Of a DNA stretch of 64,000 nucleotides, positions 56,810 through 64,000 are shown in pieces. The translations under genes and the position numbers were made by a program. Source of the DNA: Thauera carbonicopians (GTDB taxonomy: Bacteria > Pseudomonadota > Gammaproteobacteria > Burkholderiales > Rhodocyclaceae). The notes under the pieces were generated by a model that worked only from the letters and a program-made list of their open reading frames with translations, did not search any database and had not been told where the DNA came from. Location of the stretch: positions 434,001 through 498,000 of the forward strand of contig NZ_JANUXN010000003.1 in assembly GCF_025699485.1 (NCBI RefSeq). Direction: 5' to 3'. The number at the start of each line of letters is the position of its first letter. The stretch's first letter is position 1.

Positions 56810-57952
56810 ATGTCTCTGAGCCTGCGCGCATTGACGCCGTCCGACACGGCCGAACTGGAGCAGGTGCGCCAGTTCTTCCGCAACTACGCCGCCTGGCTGG
56901 GCGTCGATCTCAGCTATCAGGGCTTTGCCGACGAAGTCGCCAACCTGCCGGGTGCCTACGGCGAGGCCGACGGGCGCCTGTTCTTCGCCGAACTCGACGG
57001 CCGTCCGGCTGGCTGTGTCGGCGTGCGGCGCTTTTCCGACGGTGTCTGCGAGATGAAGCGGCTGTACGTCGACCCCGAGGCGCGCGGCCACGGAGTGGGC
57101 CGCAAGCTGGCGCTGGCGGCGATCAAGGCGGCGCAGGCGCTGGGCTACCGCCGCATCCTGCTCGACACCCTGCCGGCGATGCGCATCGCCGTGAAGCTGT
57201 ACCGCGAGCTGGGCTTCACCGAAGCGCCGGCCTACTACCCCAGCCCGATCGAAGGCACGATCTTCCTGACGCTCGACCTCGCGCAGTGGTCCGAGGAGCA
57301 GGGGAACAACGAAAGCCTGCTGCACCTGTTCGACTACAACCAGGCCTGGTCGCGCCAGATGCAGCAGCTCGATCCGAGCTTCTTCGAGAAGCTGTCCCAT
57401 CTGCAGAGCCCGGAATACCTGTGGATCGGTTGTTCCGATTCGCGTGTGCCGGCCAACCAGATCGTCGGCCTGCTGCCGGGCGAAGTCTTCGTCCACCGCA
57501 ATGTCGCCAACGTCGTCGTGCACACCGACCTGAACTGCCTGGCGGTGATCCAGTACGCGGTGGATGTGCTGAAGGTGAAGCACATCATGGTGGTCGGCCA
57601 CTACGGCTGCGGCGGTGTCAAGGCGGCGCTCGACCGCGCCCGCGTCGGCCTCGTCGACCTGTGGCTGCGCCACGTGCAGGACGTGCATTTGCGCCACTTG
57701 CAGGCGGTCGATACGCTGCCGCCCGAATTGCGCCATGACCGCCTGTGCGAACTGAACGTGCTCGAACAGGTGGTCAACGTCGCCCAGACCGTGGTCGTGC
57801 AGGACGCCTGGAGCAAGGGCCAGCCGCTCACCGTGCATGGCTGGATCTACGGCCTGAAGAACGGCCTGATCCGCGATCTCGGCCTCAACGTCGGTCGCCC
57901 GCAGGATCTGATGCCGCGCTACATGGCGGCGCTCGACGCGCTCCGCCACTGA
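56810..57952 (+). CDS. GNAT acetyltransferase-beta carbonic anhydrase fusion
   Basis: One continuous 380-residue frame holds two domains. Residues 1-160 are a GNAT acetyltransferase (MKRLYVDPEARGHGVGRKLALAAIK is the acetyl-CoA loop). Residues about 167-380 are a beta-carbonic anhydrase close to E. coli Can, with zinc ligands Cys208, His264 and Cys267 and partner Asp210 (WIGCSDSRVPANQ and VVGHYGCGGVKAAL). The second half is complete relative to Can. A ribosome site GAGGA precedes the ATG. The role of the join is unknown; bicarbonate supply for acyl-CoA carboxylation is a guess. Confidence 0.93.
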   Translation: MSLSLRALTPSDTAELEQVRQFFRNYAAWLGVDLSYQGFADEVANLPGAYGEADGRLFFAELDGRPAGCVGVRRFSDGVCEMKRLYVDPEARGHGVGRKLALAAIKAAQALGYRRILLDTLPAMRIAVKLYRELGFTEAPAYYPSPIEGTIFLTLDLAQWSEEQGNNESLLHLFDYNQAWSRQMQQLDPSFFEKLSHLQSPEYLWIGCSDSRVPANQIVGLLPGEVFVHRNVANVVVHTDLNCLAVIQYAVDVLKVKHIMVVGHYGCGGVKAALDRARVGLVDLWLRHVQDVHLRHLQAVDTLPPELRHDRLCELNVLEQVVNVAQTVVVQDAWSKGQPLTVHGWIYGLKNGLIRDLGLNVGRPQDLMPRYMAALDALRH

Positions 57953-57989
57953 GCGCGGCCGGCAACAAAACATCAATGAGGAGAACAGC

Positions 57990-59201
57990 ATGTCCGATCC
58001 CGTCGTCATCGTTTCCGTCGCCCGCACGCCGCTGGGCGGTTTCCAGGGCGATCTGTCCGGCCTGAGCGCACCGCAGCTCGGCGCCGTCGCCATCAGCTCG
58101 GCGGTCGCGCGCGCCGGCCTGGCGCCGGAGCAGGTGCAGGAAGTGATCATGGGCTGCGTGCTGCCCGCCGGCCTAGGCCAGGCGCCGGCCCGCCAGGCCG
58201 CGCTCGGCGCCGGCCTGCCGCTGTCGGCCGGCTGCACCACGATCAACAAGGTGTGCGGCTCGGGCATGAAGGCCACGATGCTGGCGCACGACCTGATCCT
58301 CGCCGGTACCAACGAGGTGATGGTCGCGGGCGGCATGGAGTCGATGTCCAACGCCCCCTACCTGCTGCCCAAGGCGCGCGCCGGCTACCGCCTCGGCCAT
58401 GGCCAGACGCTGGACCACATGTTCCTCGACGGCCTGGAAGACAGCTATTCGAAGGAAAACAAGGGCCGCCTGATGGGCACGTTCGCCGAGGACTGCGCCG
58501 GCCACTTCGGCTTCAGCCGCCAGGCGCAGGACGAGTTCGCCATCGCCTCGACCACTCGCGCCCAGGCCGCGATCAACAACGGCGATTTCAGTTGGGAAGT
58601 CGCGCCGGTGACGGTGTCCGGGCGCAAGGGCGAGGTCGTCGTCGACAAGGACGAGCAGCCGCTGAAGGCGCAGATCGACAAGATTGCGTCGCTGAAGCCG
58701 GCTTTCCGCAAGGACGGCACGGTCACGCCGGCCAACTCCAGCTCGATCTCGGACGGCGCCGCGGCGCTGGTGCTGATGCGCAGATCGACTGCCGACCGGC
58801 TCGGCCTGAAGCCGGTCGCCACCATCGTCGGTCATGCCACCCATGCGCAGGAACCGGCCTGGTTCACCACCGCGCCGGTGGGCGCGATGCAGAAAGTGCT
58901 GGACAAGGCCGGCTGGCGCAGCGACGAAGTCGACCTGTGGGAGATCAACGAAGCCTTCGCCGTGGTGACGATGGCGGCGATGCACGAGATGAAGCTGCCG
59001 CACGACAGGGTCAACGTCAATGGCGGCGCCTGCGCGCTGGGCCACCCGATCGGCGCGTCCGGCGCCCGCATCCTGGTGACGCTGATCGGCGCGCTGCGCA
59101 AGCGCGGGCTGAAGCGCGGCGTCGCCAGCCTGTGCATCGGCGGCGGCGAGGCGACGGCGGTTGCGATCGAAGTCGACGCGGCCGTCGGCTGCGGCGGCTG
59201 A
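57990..59201 (+). CDS. Acetyl-CoA C-acyltransferase (thiolase)
   Basis: The 403-residue enzyme has the nucleophile Cys in [32 protein letters not shown] with the catalytic His, and a C-terminal [14 protein letters not shown]. Thiolases cleave 3-ketoacyl-CoA or make acetoacetyl-CoA. In this setting, between the thioesterase/carbonic anhydrase and acyl-CoA dehydrogenase genes, beta-oxidation or branched-chain breakdown is likely. It could also feed phaC. 37 bases separate it from the preceding gene. Confidence 0.92.
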   Translation: MSDPVVIVSVARTPLGGFQGDLSGLSAPQLGAVAISSAVARAGLAPEQVQEVIMGCVLPAGLGQAPARQAALGAGLPLSAGCTTINKVCGSGMKATMLAHDLILAGTNEVMVAGGMESMSNAPYLLPKARAGYRLGHGQTLDHMFLDGLEDSYSKENKGRLMGTFAEDCAGHFGFSRQAQDEFAIASTTRAQAAINNGDFSWEVAPVTVSGRKGEVVVDKDEQPLKAQIDKIASLKPAFRKDGTVTPANSSSISDGAAALVLMRRSTADRLGLKPVATIVGHATHAQEPAWFTTAPVGAMQKVLDKAGWRSDEVDLWEINEAFAVVTMAAMHEMKLPHDRVNVNGGACALGHPIGASGARILVTLIGALRKRGLKRGVASLCIGGGEATAVAIEVDAAVGCGG

Positions 59202-59215
59202 AAGGAGCATCGACC

Positions 59216-60349
59216 ATGATTCTGACCCAGGAACAGGAACTCGTCCGCGACTCGATGCGCGCCTTTGCCCAGGAGCGCCTGGCGCCTTTCGCTGCCGAAT
59301 GGGACCGCAAGCACACCTTCCCGCGCGAGGCGCTGAAGGAGCTGGCCGAACTCGGCGCGCTCGGCATGGTGGTGCCGGAGGAGTGGGGCGGCGCTGGCAT
59401 GGACTACATGAGCCTGGTGCTGACGCTGGAGGAAGTCGCCGCCGGCGACGGCGCCACCTCGACCATCCTCAGTGTGCAGAACTCGCTGCCCTGCGGCATC
59501 CTCAACCGCTTCGGCACCGAGGCGCAGAAGGAAGCCTGGCTCAGGCCGCTGGCCCGCGGCGAAAAGCTCGGCTGCTTCTGCCTCACCGAGCCGCATGTCG
59601 GTTCCGACGCCGCCGCCATCCGCACGACCGCGGTGCGGGAGGGGGATGAATGGGTGCTGAACGGCGTCAAGCAGTTCATCACCACCGGCAAGCACGCCGA
59701 CGTCGCCATCGTCTTCGCCGTCACCGACAAGGCGGCGGGCAAGAAAGGCATCACCTGCTTCCTGGTGCCGGCCGATGCGCCGGGTTATCAGGTCGGGCGC
59801 ATCGAGGAGAAGATGGGCCAGCGGGCCTCGGACACCACGCAGATCCTGTTCGAGAACTGCCGCATCCCGGCCGGCTCGGTGATCGGCGCTGAAGGAGAAG
59901 GTTACAGGATTGCCCTGTCCAATCTGGAAGCCGGCCGCATCGGCATCGCCGCCCAGTGCCTCGGCATGGCGCGGGCCGCGCTGGAAGCGGCGATCAAGTA
60001 CGCGCAGGAGCGCGAGACCTTCGGCAAGCCGATCTTCGAGCACCAGGCGGTCAACTTCCGCCTCGCCGACATGGCGACGCAGCTGGAAGCGGCGCGCCAA
60101 CTGGTATGGCATGCCGCCAGCCTGAAGGACGCCGGCCGGCCCTGCCTCAAGGAGGCCTCGATGGCCAAGCTGTTCGCCTCGGAAATGGCCGAGCGCGTGT
60201 GCTCCGACGCCATCCAGGTGCATGGGGGCTACGGCTACGTCACCGACTTCCCGGTCGAGCGCATCTACCGCGACGTGCGGGTATGCCAGATCTATGAGGG
60301 CGCCAGCGACATCCAGCGCCTGGTGATCGGACGCGCGCTGGTGGGCTGA
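59216..60349 (+). CDS. Acyl-CoA dehydrogenase
   Basis: The 377-residue flavoenzyme introduces a trans-2 double bond into acyl-CoA. It has [66 protein letters not shown] and the catalytic Glu in [24 protein letters not shown] lies upstream of the ATG. The gene is 14 bases after the thiolase and is followed by a strong terminator. Substrate is probably short or branched chain; chain length cannot be read. Confidence 0.94.
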   Translation: MILTQEQELVRDSMRAFAQERLAPFAAEWDRKHTFPREALKELAELGALGMVVPEEWGGAGMDYMSLVLTLEEVAAGDGATSTILSVQNSLPCGILNRFGTEAQKEAWLRPLARGEKLGCFCLTEPHVGSDAAAIRTTAVREGDEWVLNGVKQFITTGKHADVAIVFAVTDKAAGKKGITCFLVPADAPGYQVGRIEEKMGQRASDTTQILFENCRIPAGSVIGAEGEGYRIALSNLEAGRIGIAAQCLGMARAALEAAIKYAQERETFGKPIFEHQAVNFRLADMATQLEAARQLVWHAASLKDAGRPCLKEASMAKLFASEMAERVCSDAIQVHGGYGYVTDFPVERIYRDVRVCQIYEGASDIQRLVIGRALVG

Positions 60350-60385
60350 CCACCCGCTTCCCGCTTCACCGCCAGCCTGACCACC

Positions 60386-60429
60386 AGGGCCGGCCCGCTC
60401 GAACCGAGCGGCGCCGGCCCTGCGTTTTT
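60386..60429 (+). terminator. Terminator after the acyl-CoA dehydrogenase gene
   Basis: AGGGCCGGC (60386-60394) pairs with GCCGGCCCT (60413-60421), and inside it CCGCTC (60395-60400) with GAGCGG (60406-60411); GCGTTTTT follows. It closes the acyl-CoA gene set. Confidence 0.9.
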
Positions 60430-60468
60430 CAGCCTCCAGTGTGATGAGAAGGCGAATCAGTAAGCTGT

Positions 60469-60601
60469 TTGGTCAGACCAATTCGATAATAATTGCTAAT
60501 GGGTGCCAATAACTGTATTTTTCGACCTTGCCGATATGCCTGCCAGGGAACTGGCTCCATATAATCGCGCAGCGCGATAGGCATGATTTTGGTATGACCA
60601 A
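60469..60601 (+). promoter_or_regulatory. lctP promoter flanked by two LldR-type operators
   Basis: The 382-base gap before lctP (60350-60731) holds no gene. It contains TTGGTCAGACCAA (60469-60481) and TTGGTATGACCAA (60589-60601), two matches to the TTGGT-N3-ACCAA operator of FadR-type GntR regulators, exactly 120 bases apart. TATAAT (60560-60565) lies between them, so the first operator would be near -97 and the second near +23, like the two-operator layout described for E. coli lldPRD. LldR, encoded downstream, is the natural ligand-responsive protein. Confidence 0.8.
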
Positions 60602-60731
60602 TATGATCGGCGCGGGAGCGGGTTTTGCCCAATGCGGCGAACTGCCCTCGGTAGCTGGCGCGCAGAAGGGCCAAGCTGAAGAGCAATAACTTCAGAGGCC
60701 GTGTTCATCGACCAAGGAAGGCAAGGCAAAA

Positions 60732-62432
60732 ATGGAACACATCTGGCAACAAAACTACGATCCCGCCGGGAACGTATGGGTTTCGGCGCTGATCGCGCTG
60801 ATACCGATCATCTTCTTCTTTCTGGCATTGACGAAGTTGCGATTGAAAGGCTATGTGGCCGGCACCATCACCGTGCTGCTGGCGCTGGCGGTAGCCCTGA
60901 TCTTCTACCAGATGCCGGTCTCGGCGGCGCTGGCCTCGGCCGTTTACGGCTTCTTCTACGGCCTGTGGCCGATCGCTTGGATCATCGTTGCCGCGGTGTT
61001 CCTGTACAAGGTCTCGATCGCGACCGGACAGTTCGACGTCGTCCGTTCCTCGATCCTGTCGGTCACCCCTGACCAGCGCCTGCAGATGATCCTGGTCGGT
61101 TTCTGCTTCGGTGCCTTCCTGGAAGGTGCGGCCGGTTTCGGCGCGCCGGTGGCGATCACCGCCGCGCTGCTGGTCGGCCTGGGCTTCAAGCCGCTGTACG
61201 CCGCCGGCCTGTGCCTGATCGGCAACACCGCGCCGGTGGCTTTCGGCGCGATGGGCATTCCGATCATCGTCGCCGGGCAGGTGTCGGGCGTGGATGCGTT
61301 CGCGATCGGCCAGATGGCCGGCCGCCAGCTGCCGTTCATGACCATCATCGTGCTGTTCTGGCTGATGGCCATCATGGACGGCTGGCGCGGCATCAAGGAA
61401 ACCTGGCCCGCGGTGCTGGTGGGCGGCGGTTCGTTCGCGATCGTGCAGTTCCTGACCGCCAACTACATCGGCCCCGAACTGCCGGACATCACCTCGGCGA
61501 TCGTCTCGCTGGTGGCGCTGACCGCCTTCCTCAAGGTGTGGCAGCCCAAGCGCATCTTCCGCTTCGAACTCGAGGACGGCACGCCGCCCCCGGGCGCGGC
61601 AGGCGGCGCAGCCGGCCTGGCCAAGCCCGAGGTGCAACTGACCCTCGGCACGGTGCTCAAGGCATGGTCGCCTTTCATCATCCTGACCGCGATGGTGACG
61701 CTGTGGAGCCTGAAGCCCTTCAAGGCGCTGTTCGCCGCCAATGGCGCGCTGGCCGACTGGGTGGTCAATATCCCGGTGCCGCTGCTGCACAACCTGGTCG
61801 AGAAGATGCCGCCGGTGGTCGGGGCAGCCACGCCGTATGGCGCGGTGTACTCGTTCAACTGGTTCTCCGCGACCGGTACCGCGATCATGATCGGCGCCTT
61901 GCTGACCATCATCTTCCTGCGCCTCAAGCCGGCCAAGGCGATCGAGACCTTCGCCGACACGCTGAAGAGCCTGGCGTGGCCGATCTACTCCATCGGCATG
62001 GTGCTGGCGTTCGCCTTCATCGCCAACTACTCCGGCCTGTCCGCCACGCTGGCGCTGGCGCTGGCCCACACCGGCGATGCCTTCGTGTTCTTCTCGCCCT
62101 TCCTGGGCTGGATCGGCGTGTTCCTGACCGGTTCCGACACCTCCGCCAACGCCTTGTTCGGCGCGCTGCAGGCCACCACGGCGCAGCAGCTGGGCCTGCC
62201 CGAAGTGCTGACGGTGGCGGCCAACACGACGGGCGGCGTGACCGGCAAGATGATCTCGCCGCAATCCATCGCCATCGCGTGCGCGGCAGTGGGCCTGGCC
62301 GGCAAGGAGTCCGACCTGTTCCGCTTCACGGTGAAGCACAGCCTGATCTTCGCCGCCATCATCGGTGTGATGACGACGCTGCAGGCCTACGTCTTCCCGT
62401 GGATGATCCCGGTCGTCCATGCGGCGCACTGA
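60732..62432 (+). CDS. lctP: L-lactate permease
   Basis: The 566-residue protein has about 14 hydrophobic segments and the LctP/LldP segments [65 protein letters not shown]-type region and [14 protein letters not shown]. It imports lactate with protons. It is the first gene of the lactate operon and follows the two LldR operators. Confidence 0.95.
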   Translation: MEHIWQQNYDPAGNVWVSALIALIPIIFFFLALTKLRLKGYVAGTITVLLALAVALIFYQMPVSAALASAVYGFFYGLWPIAWIIVAAVFLYKVSIATGQFDVVRSSILSVTPDQRLQMILVGFCFGAFLEGAAGFGAPVAITAALLVGLGFKPLYAAGLCLIGNTAPVAFGAMGIPIIVAGQVSGVDAFAIGQMAGRQLPFMTIIVLFWLMAIMDGWRGIKETWPAVLVGGGSFAIVQFLTANYIGPELPDITSAIVSLVALTAFLKVWQPKRIFRFELEDGTPPPGAAGGAAGLAKPEVQLTLGTVLKAWSPFIILTAMVTLWSLKPFKALFAANGALADWVVNIPVPLLHNLVEKMPPVVGAATPYGAVYSFNWFSATGTAIMIGALLTIIFLRLKPAKAIETFADTLKSLAWPIYSIGMVLAFAFIANYSGLSATLALALAHTGDAFVFFSPFLGWIGVFLTGSDTSANALFGALQATTAQQLGLPEVLTVAANTTGGVTGKMISPQSIAIACAAVGLAGKESDLFRFTVKHSLIFAAIIGVMTTLQAYVFPWMIPVVHAAH

Positions 62433-62451
62433 GTAGGATAGGAAGCACGTG

Positions 62452-63237
62452 ATGCGCCTGGCTGATCAGATCGCCGAGCAACTGCATACCCTCGTCCGGC
62501 AAGGCAAATGGCAGCCGGGCGAGCGCTTGCCGGCCGAACGGCAGCTTGCCGAGCAACTGGGGGTTTCCCGGCCTTCCCTGCGGGAAGCCATCCAGAAGCT
62601 GGTCAGCCAGGGCGTGCTCCACAGCCGGCGGGGCGCGGGCACCTACGTCCAGGAGCGCAACCGGGGTTTTCTGCTGTCGGGCACCTTCGAGCCTCTGGCC
62701 AACCTGCTCACCGCGGACCCCGAATACCGCTACGACGTGCTGGAAGCCCGCCATGCGCTCGAAAGCAGCACTGCCTGGCATGCCGCGCTGCGCGCGACGC
62801 AGGCCGACAAGGACCGCATCCGGCGCTGCTACGACGTCATGGTGCGCCACCAGCAGAGCGGCCACGCCGAGCTGTCCGCGCGCGCCGATGCGCAGTTCCA
62901 CCTCGCCATCGCCGAAGCCTCGCACAACGTGGTCCTGCTGCGCGTGATGCACAGCCTGTTCGAACTGGTGTTCTCCAACGTCATGCACAGCCGGCGCACC
63001 ATGTTCACGCTGAGTTCGGCGGAAACCATCAACGAACTCACCGACCAGCACCGCGCGCTGATGCAGGCCATCCTCGACGGAGACGCACCGCAGGCGCGTG
63101 CGCAGATCGAAAACCACCTCGATTTCGTGCGCGACACCGTTCGCCGTTTCGACGACGACGCCGCCAGGCGCGCCCGCTACGGCCGCCTGCCCGAGGAAGC
63201 GCGTGTGCCCACGTTGATTCCCGATGAACCGGGCTGA
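62452..63237 (+). CDS. lldR: GntR-family regulator LldR
   Basis: The 261-residue protein has a GntR wHTH head (LADQIAEQLHTLVRQGKWQPGERLPAERQLAEQLGVSRPSLREAIQKLVSQGVLHSRRGAGTYV) and a helical FCD effector domain (HALMQAILDGDA with histidine metal ligands). In E. coli LldR senses L-lactate and controls lldPRD. A GTG just before the ATG (62449) could add one residue. It follows lctP by 19 bases and precedes lldD. Confidence 0.93.
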   Translation: MRLADQIAEQLHTLVRQGKWQPGERLPAERQLAEQLGVSRPSLREAIQKLVSQGVLHSRRGAGTYVQERNRGFLLSGTFEPLANLLTADPEYRYDVLEARHALESSTAWHAALRATQADKDRIRRCYDVMVRHQQSGHAELSARADAQFHLAIAEASHNVVLLRVMHSLFELVFSNVMHSRRTMFTLSSAETINELTDQHRALMQAILDGDAPQARAQIENHLDFVRDTVRRFDDDAARRARYGRLPEEARVPTLIPDEPG

Positions 63238-63279
63238 TGCTTCGCCAGCCCGATCCAGCTATCAAGGAAGACAAACGCA

Positions 63280-64000
63280 ATGATCATCTCTTCTGCCAGT
63301 GATTACCGGGCTGCCGCGCAAAAGCGCCTGCCGCCCTTCCTGTTCCACTACATCGACGGCGGTGCCTACGCCGAAAAGACCCTGCGCCGCAACGTCGACG
63401 ACCTCGCCGAAGTCGCGCTGCGCCAGCGCGTGCTCAAGGACATGAGCCAGCTCGACACCAGCATCGAGCTGTTCGGCGAAAAACTCTCCATCCCGGTCGC
63501 GCTGGCGCCGGTCGGCCTCACCGGCATGTACGCGCGCCGCGGCGAAGTGCAGGCCGCGGTCGCCGCCGACAAGAAGGGCATCCCCTTCACGATGTCCACC
63601 GTGTCGGTGTGCCCGATCGAGGAAGTCGCGCCCAAGCTCAAGCGGCCGATGTGGTTCCAGCTCTATGTGCTCAAGGACCGCGGTTTCATGCAGAACGCGC
63701 TCGAGCGCGCCCAGGCCGCAGGCTGCTCGACGCTGGTGTTCACCGTCGACATGCCGGTGCCGGGCGCCCGCTACCGCGACGCCCACTCCGGCATGAGCGG
63801 TCCCAACGCCGCCCTGCGCCGCTACATCCAGGCCGTGCTGCACCCGCACTGGGCCATCGACGTCGGCCTCAAGGGCAAGCCGCACACGCTGGGCAACATC
63901 TCCACCTACAAGGGCAAGGACATCAACCTGGAAGACTACATGGGCTATCTGGGGGCCAACTTCGACCCCTCGATCTCGTGGAAGGACCTGGAATGGATCC
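63280..64000 (+). CDS. lldD: L-lactate dehydrogenase (FMN), partial
   Basis: The gene runs off the right edge after about 240 codons; the full protein is expected near 380. The start is ATG 63280 with AAGGAAG upstream. Visible are the FMN-domain opening [82 protein letters not shown] and [13 protein letters not shown]. It oxidises L-lactate to pyruvate, passing electrons to quinone at the membrane. It completes the lctP-lldR-lldD operon. Confidence 0.95.
   Translation, partial: MIISSASDYRAAAQKRLPPFLFHYIDGGAYAEKTLRRNVDDLAEVALRQRVLKDMSQLDTSIELFGEKLSIPVALAPVGLTGMYARRGEVQAAVAADKKGIPFTMSTVSVCPIEEVAPKLKRPMWFQLYVLKDRGFMQNALERAQAAGCSTLVFTVDMPVPGARYRDAHSGMSGPNAALRRYIQAVLHPHWAIDVGLKGKPHTLGNISTYKGKDINLEDYMGYLGANFDPSISWKDLEWI

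Noticed and set aside
60705-62429. A minus-strand open frame opposite lctP
   Set aside because: It is rich in Gly, Arg, Gln and His with no family features, and lctP is unambiguous.

Overview
The window is uniformly GC-rich, densely packed bacterial chromosome from a betaproteobacterium, most likely of the Rhodocyclales (Azoarcus/Thauera/Zoogloea type). This assignment is inference from gene content and order: argS-SPOR-dsbA, thiL-pgpA-cinA, lptB-rpoN-hpf-ptsN-hprK, class I phaC, ubiUVT, rquA, and a LiuR-type MerR regulator near acyl-CoA genes. I see no tRNA, rRNA, CRISPR array, insertion sequence or prophage. About 60 genes are annotated; many strong open frames opposite them are codon-bias shadows and are left out.

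Layout. 0.2-2.3 kb: a DUF3617 protein, then a zinc-ribbon membrane protein and a TIR/zinc-ribbon protein in one probable operon. 2.3-9.1 kb: hpt-like and upp salvage genes, a yqjD-yqjE-like envelope set, the rhodoquinone enzyme gene rquA, xth, pyrE, a coiled-coil secreted protein and a sirtuin. 9.2-14.9 kb: a 1296-residue FAD/Fe-S D-lactate-dehydrogenase-like protein, an LhgO-like oxidase and a YqaA protein. 15-25.4 kb: psiF, an FHA protein, ttcA, a pteridine reductase, a MidA-like methyltransferase, a hydrolase, cca, a GST, an NDUFA9-like protein and slt. 25.4-35.5 kb: 5-formyl-THF cyclo-ligase, ilvA, then hprK, ptsN, hpf, rpoN (interrupted), lptB, recX, recA, cinA, pgpA and thiL, all on the minus strand. 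35.6-43.7 kb: ubiT, ubiV, ubiU, an SSS symporter, an arginase-ornithine aminotransferase fusion and ubiB. 43.8-52.6 kb: a small regulator/membrane-protein pair, a ZnuD-like receptor operon, argS-SPOR-dsbA-PilZ, a BtuF-like protein and a PIN protein. 52.6-64 kb: phaC, an MBL hydrolase, a LiuR-like regulator, thioesterase, GNAT-carbonic anhydrase fusion, thiolase, acyl-CoA dehydrogenase and the L-lactate operon lctP-lldR-lldD, which runs off the right end.

How the genes fit together. The strongest theme is quinone metabolism across oxygen regimes: ubiU-ubiV-ubiT (oxygen-independent ubiquinone synthesis) sit behind a perfect FNR-type box in class II position, rquA converts ubiquinone to rhodoquinone, and ubiB serves ubiquinone synthesis generally. 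Lactate oxidation by flavoproteins (lldD, the large D-LDH-like protein, LhgO-like oxidase) would feed that quinone pool. The lctP promoter lies between two identical-type LldR operators.

The most surprising observation is that rpoN (sigma-54) carries an in-frame TAA where the family has the conserved Glu of its HESTVSRVT motif. The reading frame is otherwise intact on both sides, so this is a genuine nonsense mutation, a sequencing error, or a decayed copy backed up by another rpoN. Other points of note are the arginase-aminotransferase fusion, the GNAT-carbonic anhydrase fusion, the TIR/zinc-ribbon pair, and a palindrome overlapping the -35 of a probable zinc-receptor operon. Nothing here is clearly a multi-gene defence system.
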